From: Usitatibacter palustris
Lineage (GTDB): Bacteria; Pseudomonadota; Gammaproteobacteria; Burkholderiales; Usitatibacteraceae
Assembly (NCBI RefSeq): GCF_013003985.1
Contig: NZ_CP053073.1
Coordinates: forward strand, 2,232,001 to 2,296,000
DNA length: 64,000 nt
Reading direction: 5' to 3'
Under the pieces are notes generated by a model. The model was given only the letters and a program-made list of their open reading frames with translations, searched no databases and had not been told where the DNA came from. Numbering within the stretch: the first letter of the stretch is position 1; the number at the start of each line of letters is the position of its first letter. Below, in pieces: positions 7,225-16,043 of the stretch. The position numbers and the translations under genes were made by a program.

Positions 7225-8510
7225 GCGCGGCAGGCCGCTTCGACGTCCTTCAACTTCTTGGGAACACCGGTCGAGAGTTCTTCGCAGCCCTTCTTGGTGA
7301 CGAGCACGTCATCCTCGATCCGGACGCCGATGTTGTTGAACGCCTTCGGGACATTCGCGGCGGGCCGGATGTAGAGGCCGGGCTCGACGGTCAACACCAT
7401 GCCGGGCTCGAACTTGCGGTACTTCCCCTTGCGCAGGTACTCGCCCGCGTCGTGGACATCGAGCCCCAGCCAGTGGCCGGCCTTGTGCATGTAGAACTGC
7501 TCGTAGGTCTTCTTCTCGAGCACCTCGTCGACGCTGCCCTTGCAGAGCTTCAAGTCGATCAGGCCGCGGACCAGTTCCTTCTTCGCGACCTCGTGGTACG
7601 TGTCGAAGACGACGCCGGGCTTGATCGCGGCGATCGCGGCCTTCTGCGCGGCGTAGACGACTTCATAGACATCGCGCTGCGCCGGCGAGAATTTCCCGCC
7701 GATCGGGAAGGTGCGCGTGATGTCGGAGGCGTAGCTGCCGAGCTCGCAGCCCGCGTCGATCAGCAGCAGCTCGCCCTTCTTCAGCGGGCCGTCGTTGGAG
7801 CGGTAGTGGAGGCAGCAGGCGTTCGCGCCTGCGCCTACGATCGAGCCGTAGGCCGAGCCTGCGCCGTGGCGACCGAACTCGTGGGCCAGGCCGGCCGCGA
7901 TCTCGTATTCGAACTTCGCCGTCTGCGCTTCGCGCATCGCACGGACATGCGCTGCGCTCGAGATGTCCGCGGCGCGCTTCATGATCTTCACTTCCTCGGC
8001 GTCCTTGAAGAGGCGCATCTCGCCCACGCGGGCGCGGATGTCGTGCACCTCCATGGGCGCGTTGATGCCGGTGCGCACGAGGCCGCGCACGCGCGTGAGC
8101 CAGTTGGCGACGCGCGCATCCCAGGCCGGATGAACCGCCATGGGCGTGTGCAGAACATCTGAGTTGATGAGGAGCTCGGGCACGCGTTCGTCAATCTCGT
8201 CGATCGAATAGGCCTCGTCGAAGCCGAACTCGGTCTTCGCGGCCTTCGGCCCGTAGCGGAAGCCGTCCCAGATCTCGCGCTCGACGTTCTTGTCGCGGCA
8301 GAAGAGGATCTGGCGCGGCTTCTTGCCCGGAACGATCACCAGCACCGCGTCGGGCTCCTTGAAGCCGGTGAGGTAATAGAAGGTGCTGTCCCAGCGGAAC
8401 TCGTAGTACTGGTTGGCGTTGCGCGCCATCTCGGGCGACGTGGGAACGATGATCACGCCTTCGGAAATGGACTCGGCGAGGCGCGAACGGCGATTGCGGT
8501 AGATGTTCAT
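7221..8510 (-). CDS. pepP: Xaa-Pro aminopeptidase (peptidase M24B)
   Basis: A 429-residue aminopeptidase P that removes N-terminal residues preceding proline. The N-terminal creatinase-like domain (~1-165) is followed by the pita-bread metallo-domain. The five metal ligands are visible in order: Asp in LLIDAGCE, Asp in YASDITRTFP, His in MHKAGHWLGLDVHD, Glu in TVEPGLY and Glu in GVRIEDD. Length and motifs match E. coli PepP. It starts in an ATGA overlap with the GntR gene of the hydroxyproline cluster, and its stop overlaps the start of the small paralogue pair. This location suggests it liberates imino acids from peptides for the adjacent 4-hydroxyproline pathway, which is an inference from context. 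Confidence 0.93.
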   Translation of the reverse strand: MNIYRNRRSRLAESISEGVIIVPTSPEMARNANQYYEFRWDSTFYYLTGFKEPDAVLVIVPGKKPRQILFCRDKNVEREIWDGFRYGPKAAKTEFGFDEAYSIDEIDERVPELLINSDVLHTPMAVHPAWDARVANWLTRVRGLVRTGINAPMEVHDIRARVGEMRLFKDAEEVKIMKRAADISSAAHVRAMREAQTAKFEYEIAAGLAHEFGRHGAGSAYGSIVGAGANACCLHYRSNDGPLKKGELLLIDAGCELGSYASDITRTFPIGGKFSPAQRDVYEVVYAAQKAAIAAIKPGVVFDTYHEVAKKELVRGLIDLKLCKGSVDEVLEKKTYEQFYMHKAGHWLGLDVHDAGEYLRKGKYRKFEPGMVLTVEPGLYIRPAANVPKAFNNIGVRIEDDVLVTKKGCEELSTGVPKKLKDVEAACRA

Positions 8511-9160
8511 GGCGTGGGCAGGACTTTCTCGAGGTCTTGGCGGGTTTCTTCGATGTGGGCGCGGGTGAGGCGCTCGGCCTCTTTCGCCTTGCCGGCGGCC
8601 CAGGCGGCGAACAGGGCCTTGTGCTCTTTCGACGCACGCTTCGCGCGGCCCGCAGGCATGAGATGGACCGCGACGTAGCGGCGCGAGAGCGTGTGGAGAC
8701 GCAAGAGCACGTCGGCCGCGACCGGCTGCAGGCGCGGCACGATGAGGGACAAATGGAATGCGCAGTTGAGATCGCCGACGGCGTGCAGGTCGTCACCGGC
8801 GAGCGCGTCGCCGAGCACGGTGAGTGCGCGGGCCGCGGCTTCGCGGTCCCCTGCTTCCGCGCGCCTCGATGCTTCGGCTACCGCGACGGGCTCGACCAAC
8901 ATCCGCAACCGGAACACTTCCTCTACTTCCGCTGCAACGAGCGGGCGAACCTGGAAGCCGCGATGGGCGTAGATATCGACGAGGCCCTCGGCGCGCAGTT
9001 GCACGAGCGCCTCCCGCACGGGAATCTTGCTCACGCCGAATTCTGCCGCGATGCCGTCCTGCAGGAGCGGCGAGCCGGGCGCGTATGCACCCGTAAGGAT
9101 GCGGTCGCGGATCATCGCGGTGATCTGCCCGCTCATCGTGCGTTCGAGTCGCGTGCTCAT
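8507..9160 (-). CDS. GntR-family regulator (FCD type) of the hydroxyproline cluster
   Basis: A 217-residue regulator with an N-terminal winged helix (residues ~10-75, containing [18 protein letters not shown] and [12 protein letters not shown]) and a helical FCD ligand-binding domain. The FCD His/Asp metal-site residues are plausible at [10 protein letters not shown] and HIEETRQ. The start at 9160 is supported by an ATGA overlap with the stop of the epimerase gene; an in-frame ATG lies eight codons downstream. It is embedded in the catabolic operon and probably binds the palindrome at 11011-11023 to control the divergent genes, with hydroxyproline or a pathway intermediate as ligand. Both points are inference. 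Confidence 0.88.
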   Translation of the reverse strand: MSTRLERTMSGQITAMIRDRILTGAYAPGSPLLQDGIAAEFGVSKIPVREALVQLRAEGLVDIYAHRGFQVRPLVAAEVEEVFRLRMLVEPVAVAEASRRAEAGDREAAARALTVLGDALAGDDLHAVGDLNCAFHLSLIVPRLQPVAADVLLRLHTLSRRYVAVHLMPAGRAKRASKEHKALFAAWAAGKAKEAERLTRAHIEETRQDLEKVLPTP

Positions 9161-10074
9161 GTGATGCCCCAGCAGTACGGATCGCGCTCGTCGAGGATCA
9201 GGTTCGCTTCGCCGTTCACCCACGCAGAGCCCGTGATAGTGGGAATGATCTTGTCGCCCGCGCGACGGTATTTGCCGCGGAAGATGCTGCCGATGAGGCT
9301 CTCCTGCACCCACTCCGCACCTTCGGCGAGCTTTCCATCCGCGGCGAGGCACGCGAGCTTGGCACTCGTGCCCGTGCCGCAGGGCGAGCGGTCGTAGGCC
9401 TTGCCGGGACAAAGCACGAAGTTGCGCGCGTTGGCTCCGGGCATCGTGGCAGGACCGAAAAGTTCGACGTGATCGACCTTCGGGAAGCCCTGCTCGTTCG
9501 CGGCCTGGCGCGCGCGCCACGAGAAGTCGGTGAGACGATCCACGTTCGCCAGATCGATGTCCTGGCCATGCTCGCCGATGAGCAGGAACCAGTTTCCACC
9601 CCACGCGATGTCGCCCTTGACCTTGCCGAGACCCGGGACTTCGAAGGTCTTCGTGTCGGCACGGTAGCTCGGCACGTTCTCGACACTCACACTGCCGTCC
9701 GCGTGCAGCGTCGCGGTGACGACACCCACCGGTGTTTCGATACGGTGCTCACCCGGGCCGATGCGCTTCATGTGCGCGAGTGTTGCGACCAGGCCAATCG
9801 TGCCGTGGCCGCACATGCCCAGGTACCCGGCGTTGTTGAAGTAGATGACGCCCGCGGCGCAGGTCTTGTCCACGGGCTCGGTGAGGAGTGCCCCGACGAC
9901 GACGTCCGAGGCGCGCGGCTCGTTTGCCACGGCCCGGCGATAGCGATCGTGCTTCGCGCGGAAGACTTCCACGCGTTCCTTGAGGCTGCCCGTGCCCAGA
10001 TCCGGCCCGCCTTCGACGACGACGCGCGTGGGCTCGCCGCCCGTGTGCGAATCGATGACGCGCAGCGTGTTCAT
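9157..10074 (-). CDS. 4-hydroxyproline 2-epimerase (proline racemase family)
   Basis: A 305-residue enzyme expected to convert trans-4-hydroxy-L-proline to cis-4-hydroxy-D-proline. The proline racemase family uses a pair of thiols, and both are present: Cys88 in MCGHGTIG and Cys232 in [11 protein letters not shown] Thr at the second position would indicate trans-3-hydroxyproline dehydratase instead, so the Cys/Cys pair supports epimerase or racemase activity. The N-terminal motif [11 protein letters not shown] is typical. The ATG at 10074 overlaps the stop of the DapA-like gene. Proline racemase itself cannot be excluded from sequence alone, but the neighbours match the hydroxyproline pathway. 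Confidence 0.9.
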   Translation of the reverse strand: MNTLRVIDSHTGGEPTRVVVEGGPDLGTGSLKERVEVFRAKHDRYRRAVANEPRASDVVVGALLTEPVDKTCAAGVIYFNNAGYLGMCGHGTIGLVATLAHMKRIGPGEHRIETPVGVVTATLHADGSVSVENVPSYRADTKTFEVPGLGKVKGDIAWGGNWFLLIGEHGQDIDLANVDRLTDFSWRARQAANEQGFPKVDHVELFGPATMPGANARNFVLCPGKAYDRSPCGTGTSAKLACLAADGKLAEGAEWVQESLIGSIFRGKYRRAGDKIIPTITGSAWVNGEANLILDERDPYCWGIT

Positions 10075-10976
10075 ATCGGCCGGGTCTTCGCTGCTTGTTC
10101 GACCATCGCGGTCACCTGCTTGCGGCGCTCGCCGGCAAGCGGCAGGCGCGGCGGGCGAACACGCTCGGAGCCGCGGCCCATGATCTGCTCGGAGAGCTTG
10201 ATCGACTGCACGAGGTCGTGTTCCGCATCGAGGTGCAGGAGCGGCATGAACCAGCGGTAGATCTTGCGGGCCTTGTCGAGGTCGCCGGCCTTGAGCGCGT
10301 CGTAGAACGCGATCGATTCCACCGGGAATGCATTCGTGAGGCCGGAGACCCAACCGCGGGCACCCAGGAGCAGGCCTTCGAAGGCGACGTCGTCGAGGCC
10401 CGCGAAGAGCACGAAGCGATCGCCGAACGTGTTGTAAAGATCGGTGAAGCGGCGCGGATCGGGCGCGGATTCCTTGACGGCCACGATGTTGGGCTGGTCG
10501 GCGAGACGGGAAAGCGTGCCCGCGTCGATGTTCACTCGATAAGCCGGAGGGTTGTTGTAGAGCATGATCGGCAGCGACGTCGCCTGCGCGACCGTGCGGA
10601 AGTGGTACTCGAGCTCCGCGGGCGTGGGGACGTAGACCATCGCGGGCAGGACCATGAGTCCCGACGCGCCGATTTTCTCGGCATCGCGCGCCCAGGCGGC
10701 CGCCGTCGGCGTGGTGAACTCCGACACGCCTGCGATCACCGGAATGCGGCCGCCGACGGCCTCGACCGCGGCGCGCAGCACCGTGCGCTTCTCCTGCGCG
10801 TCGAGCGAATTGTTCTCGCCCACCGTGCCCATCACGATCATGCCGTGCACGCCGTCATCGACGAGCGCCTTCTGGACCTTTTGCGTGGCGGGGATGTCCA
10901 CCGCAAGGTTGGTGTCGAACTGCGTAGTCGCGGCGGGGAAAACCCCGGCCCAGTTGCAGGCGATCGGCGTGGTCAT
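10071..10976 (-). CDS. DapA-family lyase/deaminase, probable 1-pyrroline-4-hydroxy-2-carboxylate deaminase
   Basis: A 301-residue TIM-barrel enzyme of the dihydrodipicolinate synthase/N-acetylneuraminate lyase family. The Schiff-base lysine is Lys168 (NIVAVKES) and the catalytic Tyr140 is in MLYNNPPAY. In hydroxyproline catabolic clusters a DapA homologue deaminates 1-pyrroline-4-hydroxy-2-carboxylate to alpha-ketoglutarate semialdehyde. Linkage to the epimerase (ATGA overlap) and to the divergent FAD enzyme supports that role over lysine biosynthesis. It is the first gene of the leftward operon, 57 nt from the divergent start. The semialdehyde dehydrogenase that would finish the pathway is not in the window. 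Confidence 0.88.
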   Translation of the reverse strand: MTTPIACNWAGVFPAATTQFDTNLAVDIPATQKVQKALVDDGVHGMIVMGTVGENNSLDAQEKRTVLRAAVEAVGGRIPVIAGVSEFTTPTAAAWARDAEKIGASGLMVLPAMVYVPTPAELEYHFRTVAQATSLPIMLYNNPPAYRVNIDAGTLSRLADQPNIVAVKESAPDPRRFTDLYNTFGDRFVLFAGLDDVAFEGLLLGARGWVSGLTNAFPVESIAFYDALKAGDLDKARKIYRWFMPLLHLDAEHDLVQSIKLSEQIMGRGSERVRPPRLPLAGERRKQVTAMVEQAAKTRPI

Positions 10977-11010
10977 GGTTTTTCTTTCGGAGCGGCGTTG
11001 AATGCGTGGC

Positions 11011-11023
11011 GTATATCGTATAC
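11011..11023. promoter_or_regulatory. GntR-type palindromic operator of the hydroxyproline cluster
   Basis: GTATA-TCG-TATAC is a perfect 13-bp inverted repeat between the divergent start codons at 10976 and 11033. FCD-type GntR regulators typically bind short palindromes of this size in divergent promoters. The element ends 9 nt before the ATG of the FAD enzyme, so binding should block that promoter or translation start region. The regulator at 8507-9160 is the obvious candidate ligand. This is inferred, not tested. Confidence 0.6.
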
Positions 11024-11032
11024 GTTAGCCAA

Positions 11033-12259
11033 ATGGAGCGTCAAATCGGAAGTGTTGCGGTGGTCGGGGCCGGCGTCGTGGGCGCGTCGGTGGCGCTCGC
11101 GCTCGCCCGCGAGGGTCATGCGGTGCGGCTCATCGATCGCGCCGAACCCGGCACGGGAGGGGCGAGCTTCGGCAACGCGGGCCACATTGCGACGGAACTC
11201 GTCGAGCCCCTGCCCTCGCCCGCTCTTCTCACGAGTTTCTGGCGGGAGCTCTATGCGCTCGGCGGGCCACTCGATATCCGACTGGGCCACGTCGGGGCAT
11301 TCCTGCCCTGGGCGCTGCGCTTCAGGCGCGCGGCTTACCGTCAGAAGCTCCACACGCCGATGCTTGCACCCCTCGTTCGTGCGGGCGCGGACACGATCGA
11401 ACGCTGGCTCTCTGCGATCGGGCGCTCCGACCTCCTGAAACGCAGCGGCCATTACGAGATCTGGCTCGACGAACGCGCAGCCGAGCGTGCGAAGTCGCAA
11501 GCGGCCGCGATGACGGCGCTGGAGATTCGCACCGAGAACGCGGAGCCCGAGATCGTCGAGACCGCACGGCGGCTTGCGAATGCGTCTGCGGCCGCGGGCC
11601 TTTGGTTTCCCGATTGCGCGCACGTCCTCGATCCACTGGAAGTCGTGCGGGCATTCGTCACCGCAGCCATCGAACACGGCGCCACCTTCGAGAAGGCCAC
11701 TGTGAATGCGATGCATGTGCGTGGCGAAGGCGTCGAGCTCGCCACCGACGTGGGCACAATCCGCGCCGATCGCGTCGTGATCTGCGCGGGCGCGTGGTCG
11801 GCGCCCCTGCTGACGCCGTTCGGGCTCAAGGTGCCGCTCGAAGCCGCACGCGGCTCGCATGTCGAGATCCCCGGCGCCGCCGCACTCGTCGACGCGCCCG
11901 TTCTCTATTCGAACGAGAAGATCGTCGCCACGCCGATGACGGGTCGCCTGCGGGCGACAAGTTACATGGAGTTCGCGGGGGCCGATGCGCCGCCGGATCC
12001 AAGCAAGGGCCGGCGCCTGCGCGAGCGCCTGAAGAAGCTCGGCTTCGATTGCCCCGCCGACGGACCGATGTGGACCGGCTCGCGCCCCGTGCTTCCCGAT
12101 TACCTACCGGGGATCGGCCGCGTGCCCGGCGCGCCGATCTACTACTCCATCGGCCACCAGCACGTGGGCCTCACGATCGCGACACCGACCGCGGAGTTGC
12201 TGACCGACATCATGGCGGGCCGGCGCGCGGCGCGGGAGTTCGATCTGCAGCGGTTCTAG
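11033..12259 (+). CDS. FAD-dependent D-amino-acid dehydrogenase, probable D-hydroxyproline dehydrogenase
   Basis: A 408-residue flavoprotein of the DAO/DadA family. The N-terminal dinucleotide-binding motif is VAVVGAGVVGASVALALA, and the C-terminal FAD-contacting segment is YYSIGHQHVGLTIATPT. In this context it should oxidise cis-4-hydroxy-D-proline to 1-pyrroline-4-hydroxy-2-carboxylate, the step between the epimerase and the DapA-like deaminase encoded divergently. I chose the ATG at 11033 because an in-frame ATG at 11006 would put the coding sequence across the operator. A dispersed hairpin repeat begins 11 nt after the stop. Confidence 0.88.
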   Translation: MERQIGSVAVVGAGVVGASVALALAREGHAVRLIDRAEPGTGGASFGNAGHIATELVEPLPSPALLTSFWRELYALGGPLDIRLGHVGAFLPWALRFRRAAYRQKLHTPMLAPLVRAGADTIERWLSAIGRSDLLKRSGHYEIWLDERAAERAKSQAAAMTALEIRTENAEPEIVETARRLANASAAAGLWFPDCAHVLDPLEVVRAFVTAAIEHGATFEKATVNAMHVRGEGVELATDVGTIRADRVVICAGAWSAPLLTPFGLKVPLEAARGSHVEIPGAAALVDAPVLYSNEKIVATPMTGRLRATSYMEFAGADAPPDPSKGRRLRERLKKLGFDCPADGPMWTGSRPVLPDYLPGIGRVPGAPIYYSIGHQHVGLTIATPTAELLTDIMAGRRAAREFDLQRF

Positions 12260-12269
12260 CCTCGCTGTT

Positions 12270-12374
12270 GTCATCCTGAGGAGCGAAGCGACGAAGGACC
12301 TGCTGTAGGGGGTTAACAGCAGATCCTTCGCACGCTCAGGAGGTCCTTCTGACCGCTTCGCTCTTTAGGATGAC
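12270..12374. repeat. Dispersed hairpin repeat, family A, copy 1
   Basis: A ~105-bp imperfect palindrome that begins GTCATCCTGAG and ends AGGATGAC, with inner arms built on GAAGGACCTGCTG and AGCAGATCCTTCG. It lies between the convergent stops at 12259 and 12378, 4 bp from the glycosylase stop. A second copy of the same family is at 53661-53768. The GTCATCCTGAG core recurs in intergenic hairpins of many bacterial genomes. It may act as a bidirectional terminator. Confidence 0.8.
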
Positions 12375-12377
12375 ATT

Positions 12378-12971
12378 TCACGGGCGCGACACGTACGCAT
12401 TTCCACGAATGTAGAACCGCAGCAGCCGCTTCGCCCAATGTCCCGCGTAATCCACGCCAATGCGCGGACGGCGAACGATGGAGATCTTCTCGGGGCCGGG
12501 ATCGACGATGTGAAGGTCGCGGCTCAGCAGGTCGTGGCCGTTCAAGCGGCCATCAATCCCCATCGCCTTTGTGAGAAGACCCGGCCCCTGCGTGCGCAGC
12601 GTGACGTTGCGTACCGGCTCGAGCGCACGCAGCAGCACCGCGCTCGCATGCCCCTCCTCCTGCGTGACGACGTTCACGCACCAGTGCATTCCGTAGATCA
12701 GGTAGACGTAGGCGTGGCCCGGCGGACCGAACATCACCCGTGTGCGCGGCGTGAGGCCCTTCGAGGAATGCGCCGCGAGATCGTGCGGGCCGAGGTACGC
12801 CTCCACCTCCACGATCCGTGCAACGCGCCTCACATCCCCATCAACATGCACCAGGTGCTTGCCGAGCAGGTCGTGCGCGACCTCGATCGTGTCACGGTCG
12901 TAGAACCCCCGAAAAAGGGGACTGTCCCCTTTTCCGAAATGGGGACTGTCCCCTTTTATTTCTTTACCCAA
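12378..12971 (-). CDS. 3-methyladenine DNA glycosylase (MPG/AAG family)
   Basis: A ~197-residue base-excision glycosylase of the AAG/MPG fold, which removes alkylated purines. Family motifs begin at GFYDRDTIEVAHDLLGK and continue with VARIVEVEAYLG (with the catalytic Glu in the EAYLG segment), HAYVYLIYGMHWCVNVV and GPGLLTKAMGI. The 5' end is odd. No ATG is available; the first in-frame start is the TTG at 12971, and the first ~20 codons are read from a dispersed repeat (12912-12957), giving a GDSP-x-F repeat. The start codon overlaps the 3' end of the upstream peptidase gene. The enzyme core looks intact, but the true N-terminus is uncertain. Confidence 0.85.
   Translation of the reverse strand: MGKEIKGDSPHFGKGDSPLFRGFYDRDTIEVAHDLLGKHLVHVDGDVRRVARIVEVEAYLGPHDLAAHSSKGLTPRTRVMFGPPGHAYVYLIYGMHWCVNVVTQEEGHASAVLLRALEPVRNVTLRTQGPGLLTKAMGIDGRLNGHDLLSRDLHIVDPGPEKISIVRRPRIGVDYAGHWAKRLLRFYIRGNAYVSRP
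12912..12957. repeat. Dispersed double-palindrome repeat, family B, copy 1
   Basis: Two GGGGACTGTCCCC palindromes separated by TTTTCCGAAAT, flanked by A-rich and T-rich ends. The element covers the first codons of the glycosylase gene, and its end overlaps the TAA stop of the S9 peptidase gene (12956-12958). A second copy, inverted in order, is at 50763-50809. Two units with perfect internal symmetry are not a CRISPR array. Confidence 0.8.
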
Positions 12972-14935
12972 TCAAGGACTTCGGAGTACCAGAGGCGGGA
13001 GTTGCGCGGCTTGAGGACCCAGTGGTTTTCGTCGGGGAACCACACGAGGCGCGTGGGCACGCCCTGCGCGAGCAGCGTGTTGTAGTAGGCGAGGCCGTTT
13101 ACATCGGGCACGCGATAGTCCTTGGTGCCGTGGAGGATGAGCGTCGGCGTGCGCATGCGGTGCGCGAACGTATGCGGGCTTTGCGCCAGGACCTTCGCCG
13201 GATCCTTCCAGTAGAGCGCGCCGAGATCCCGGGGACGCTGGATGTATGAATCGGCGCTGAAGGTCGCGACGCGATCGAACACGCCCGCGTGGCACACGTA
13301 GTTGCGATAGCGGCCGGGCGCGACGTGGCCGTTCATCCAGGCGACGAGGAAGCCGCCGTAGCTGCCGCCGCCCGCGTAGACCCGCTTGCGGTCGCACCAG
13401 CGCTGCTTCAGCAGCCAATCGGTGCCGGCTTCGATGTCGCGCAATTCGAGCTGCCCCATGCGGCCCATGATGCTGTCGGCGAACGCGTGGCCGAAGCCGC
13501 TCGAGCCGTGGTAGTTCACCGACGCGAGGACGTGCCCGCGCGACGCGAGCAAGTGCGTGTTCCAGCGATAGCCCCACGTATCGCCGGAGGCCGCGTACGG
13601 CCCACCGTGGATCACCTGCATCACAGGATGCTTGCGCTTCGCATTGAACCGCGGCGGGAAGGTGAGGAACATCTGCACCGCGTCACCGAGCGCGCCCTTC
13701 ACGGTGACTTCGCGCGTCTCGCCGATTGCGACGTTCGACAGGACCTCGTAGTTGAAGCGCTCGAGTCGCTTCGCCGCTCCTGACTTCACGGCATGGATCT
13801 GAACGGGGTGGCTCGCGCAATCGATCGCGACCGTGATGATCTCGTCGCTCCCGCTGCCGGCGATATCGAAGCCTTGCACCCAGCCGCCCTGCACCGCCAC
13901 TTCCGGTGCGCGCTTGCGCAGGTCCTGGCGCCACAGGTGACGGCGTCCGCGCTCCTGCGCCGTGAAGAGGATCGACGCACCGTCGCCCGACCAGCGCAGC
14001 GGCGCATCGACGTCGAGGTCGCGACCGGCGCCGGGCATGCGCCAGAGTCCGTGGTCGTTCCGGATCGCGAGGCGGTTGGGCATCGTGTGGCGGCGTCCCA
14101 CGTGCGCGGCGACGCAGGCGAGGCTCGAGCCGTCCGGGCCATAACGCGGCGCGTCATAGCTCCAGCGCGGATCATCGGTGAGCGGCGTGATACGGCGCGA
14201 CGCGATGTGGATCTCGGCCAATGCCAATGCGTGGTCCGCGCGCTTGCGCTCGATCGGATCGTGGACGAACGCGATGCGCCGGCCATCGGGCGAGATGTCG
14301 AAATGCGCAGCGCAGGTATCCACGCGCGGCAACTCGTAGCCCGTGCCCTCGAAGAGGTCGGTGACGCGGCCGCTCGCGAGATCGAGCATCAGCAGGTGCG
14401 GCACGCGACCCATCGGGAGATTGCGGTCCCAGTGGCGGTAGTGCGCCTCAGAGGTTACGTACGCGCTTTCCTTGCGATCCGTGAACTTCTTGTGCCGCTT
14501 CGCCTGTTCGCGCGCGCCCTTCGCATCCGGCCACACCCAGGAAACGAACACGATGCGCTTGCCGTCGGGCATCCACTTGAAGTCGTCGATGCCGGGCGCG
14601 AAGTCGCTCTTGCGCTCGGCCTCGCCACCAGCGGCCGGGATCACATAAAGCTGGGGCTCGGCATCCGTGCGTCCGTCCTGCTCGCGCTTGGCGAGGAAGG
14701 CGATGCGATCACCCTGGGGCGACCACGCGGGGTTTCCATCCTTCTCGCCGCCCGTTGTCAGGCGACGCGGCGAGCAACTCGCAGTCGGAAGCAACCAGAG
14801 CGCGGTGCGGCCCTTGTTGTCTTCCATCTTGTAGGACGTGACGGAACAAACGGCGGCGCTTCCATCGGGAGAGAGTGAGACGGCTCCGGCGCGCTCGAGG
14901 CGCCAGAGAGTTTCGATGTCGATTGGTTTTCGCAT
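12956..14935 (-). CDS. S9-family serine peptidase (acylaminoacyl-peptidase/DPP-like)
   Basis: A 659-residue prolyl-oligopeptidase-clan enzyme. The N-terminal ~400 residues are a WD40-like beta-propeller (SLSPDGSAAVCSV, NPAWSPQGDRIAFLA, FDISPDGRRIAFVHD), and the C-terminal alpha/beta hydrolase domain carries the nucleophile in GGSYGGFLVAWMNG, an Asp in HGTKDYRVPD and the His in DENHWV. No signal peptide is seen, so it is probably cytoplasmic, cleaving short peptides. I chose the ATG at 14935 (MRKPIDIETLWRL) because the family similarity starts there. The stop codon overlaps the family B repeat, and the glycosylase start overlaps its last codons. Confidence 0.9.
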   Translation of the reverse strand: MRKPIDIETLWRLERAGAVSLSPDGSAAVCSVTSYKMEDNKGRTALWLLPTASCSPRRLTTGGEKDGNPAWSPQGDRIAFLAKREQDGRTDAEPQLYVIPAAGGEAERKSDFAPGIDDFKWMPDGKRIVFVSWVWPDAKGAREQAKRHKKFTDRKESAYVTSEAHYRHWDRNLPMGRVPHLLMLDLASGRVTDLFEGTGYELPRVDTCAAHFDISPDGRRIAFVHDPIERKRADHALALAEIHIASRRITPLTDDPRWSYDAPRYGPDGSSLACVAAHVGRRHTMPNRLAIRNDHGLWRMPGAGRDLDVDAPLRWSGDGASILFTAQERGRRHLWRQDLRKRAPEVAVQGGWVQGFDIAGSGSDEIITVAIDCASHPVQIHAVKSGAAKRLERFNYEVLSNVAIGETREVTVKGALGDAVQMFLTFPPRFNAKRKHPVMQVIHGGPYAASGDTWGYRWNTHLLASRGHVLASVNYHGSSGFGHAFADSIMGRMGQLELRDIEAGTDWLLKQRWCDRKRVYAGGGSYGGFLVAWMNGHVAPGRYRNYVCHAGVFDRVATFSADSYIQRPRDLGALYWKDPAKVLAQSPHTFAHRMRTPTLILHGTKDYRVPDVNGLAYYNTLLAQGVPTRLVWFPDENHWVLKPRNSRLWYSEVLDWVKK

Positions 14936-14957
14936 GGCCCGGATGATGCCACGCGAA

Positions 14958-15521
14958 TCACCGTGGCTGGCCCTGCGCGACCAGTTCGCCGAGCGTTCCC
15001 GACCACAGCTCGAAGAATCCGTCCTTGCGCGAAACCTGCAGCCACGATTCCCACTTCGTGTTGCCGAGTTCCGGATTCTTCGCGGCGACATTCTCCTGCG
15101 CGATGCCGAGCTGGAGGCTGCCGCCCTTGTTCTGAGCCTTGATCGCCCGGAACTGCGCCTGCACCTTGCGCAGTTCTTCGGCCGATTCGGGCGTGAACGC
15201 GTAGATGAACCACTTGCGCCCCTTCCCGGCGGGCTTCAGGCCCATCAGCGCCGGCGACCAATCGTTCTCCTGCATCTTCAGCATCTTCTGGATGCGCGGG
15301 AATGAGCCCTCTTCCTTCGGCTTGACGTCCAGGTGCAGCACCGGAGAAGACCCGGGCGGCGGCGTGAGGCGCGAATCGGCCTGGATCGCCACCATGAACT
15401 CCGCGGGATTGGCGTCGAGGAGGTTGCCCTGCAGCGCGATGAGTTTGGGCATCGACATGAGGGGGATGCCGCTGCAGGCGGCGAGGAACAGCGGGAGGAG
15501 GAAGGCGGTCAGGGTTCGCAT
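14958..15521 (-). CDS. Predicted lipoprotein of unknown function
   Basis: A 187-residue protein with a lipoprotein signal peptide ending LPLFLAAC (Cys16 is the predicted lipidation site). The mature protein has a mixed alpha/beta pattern, with KWFIYAFTPESAEELRKVQ and a late SWLQVSRKDGFFELWSG segment. No catalytic motif or named domain is recognised. It lies 22 nt upstream of the S9 peptidase start on the same strand, so co-transcription is likely. It is divergent from the AraC-type gene at 15564. Confidence 0.75.
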   Translation of the reverse strand: MRTLTAFLLPLFLAACSGIPLMSMPKLIALQGNLLDANPAEFMVAIQADSRLTPPPGSSPVLHLDVKPKEEGSFPRIQKMLKMQENDWSPALMGLKPAGKGRKWFIYAFTPESAEELRKVQAQFRAIKAQNKGGSLQLGIAQENVAAKNPELGNTKWESWLQVSRKDGFFELWSGTLGELVAQGQPR

Positions 15522-15563
15522 GCTGCAAGGTTACCCGCTGCGGCCGTGCAGTAAAGTGGCCGC

Positions 15564-16043
15564 ATGAGCCAGGACCCGGTCCTCCTCCGCCGCCTCCTGC
15601 GCGCGAAGGACAAAATGGACGCCGCCTCCCACGAGGAGTGGCCCGTCGAACGCCTCGCGCGCGTGAGCCACGTCTCCGAGGCCCACTTCGCGCGCGCATT
15701 CAAGGAAGCGTTCGGCGCGCCGCCGCACCGCTATCTGCTCACGCGCAGGATCGAGCGCGCCAAGGCGCTGCTTCGCGATACCGAACTTTCCATCACCGAG
15801 ATCGCATTCCAGACCGGCTGGTCGAGCCTGGGCACGTTCGGACGCACATTCCGGGACGTAACCGGCGAGAGCCCGGGGGCACTGCGCGACCGCGAGAAGA
15901 CCGCGCTCCACGCGCTGGAACAGGTGCCCCACTGCTTCGTGAGCGCCGCCTACCGCCCGGATCTCAAGAGCGCAGTTTCGGAGAAGCGCCGCCAGGAGGC
16001 CGTCCCTAGAGTGGGGCCTCGGAAAAAACGGGAGGCCCCATGA
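15564..16043 (+). CDS. Short AraC-family transcriptional regulator
   Basis: A 159-residue protein made almost entirely of the AraC/XylS DNA-binding domain: helix 1 VERLARVSHVSEAHFARAFKEAFG, seen as VERLARVSHVSEAHFARAF, and the second HTH with ITEIAFQTGWSSLGTFGRTF. There is no sensory domain of typical size; a ~50-residue tail follows. Its stop codon overlaps the ATG of the VOC protein (ATGA), so the two are translated together and probably work together. Small AraC plus VOC pairs are common in proteobacteria, but the signal they sense is unknown. Confidence 0.88.
   Translation: MSQDPVLLRRLLRAKDKMDAASHEEWPVERLARVSHVSEAHFARAFKEAFGAPPHRYLLTRRIERAKALLRDTELSITEIAFQTGWSSLGTFGRTFRDVTGESPGALRDREKTALHALEQVPHCFVSAAYRPDLKSAVSEKRRQEAVPRVGPRKKREAP

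Noticed and set aside
12378..12971. The glycosylase as a pseudogene because of the repeat at its start
   Set aside because: The catalytic core is uninterrupted and complete; only the start is uncertain.
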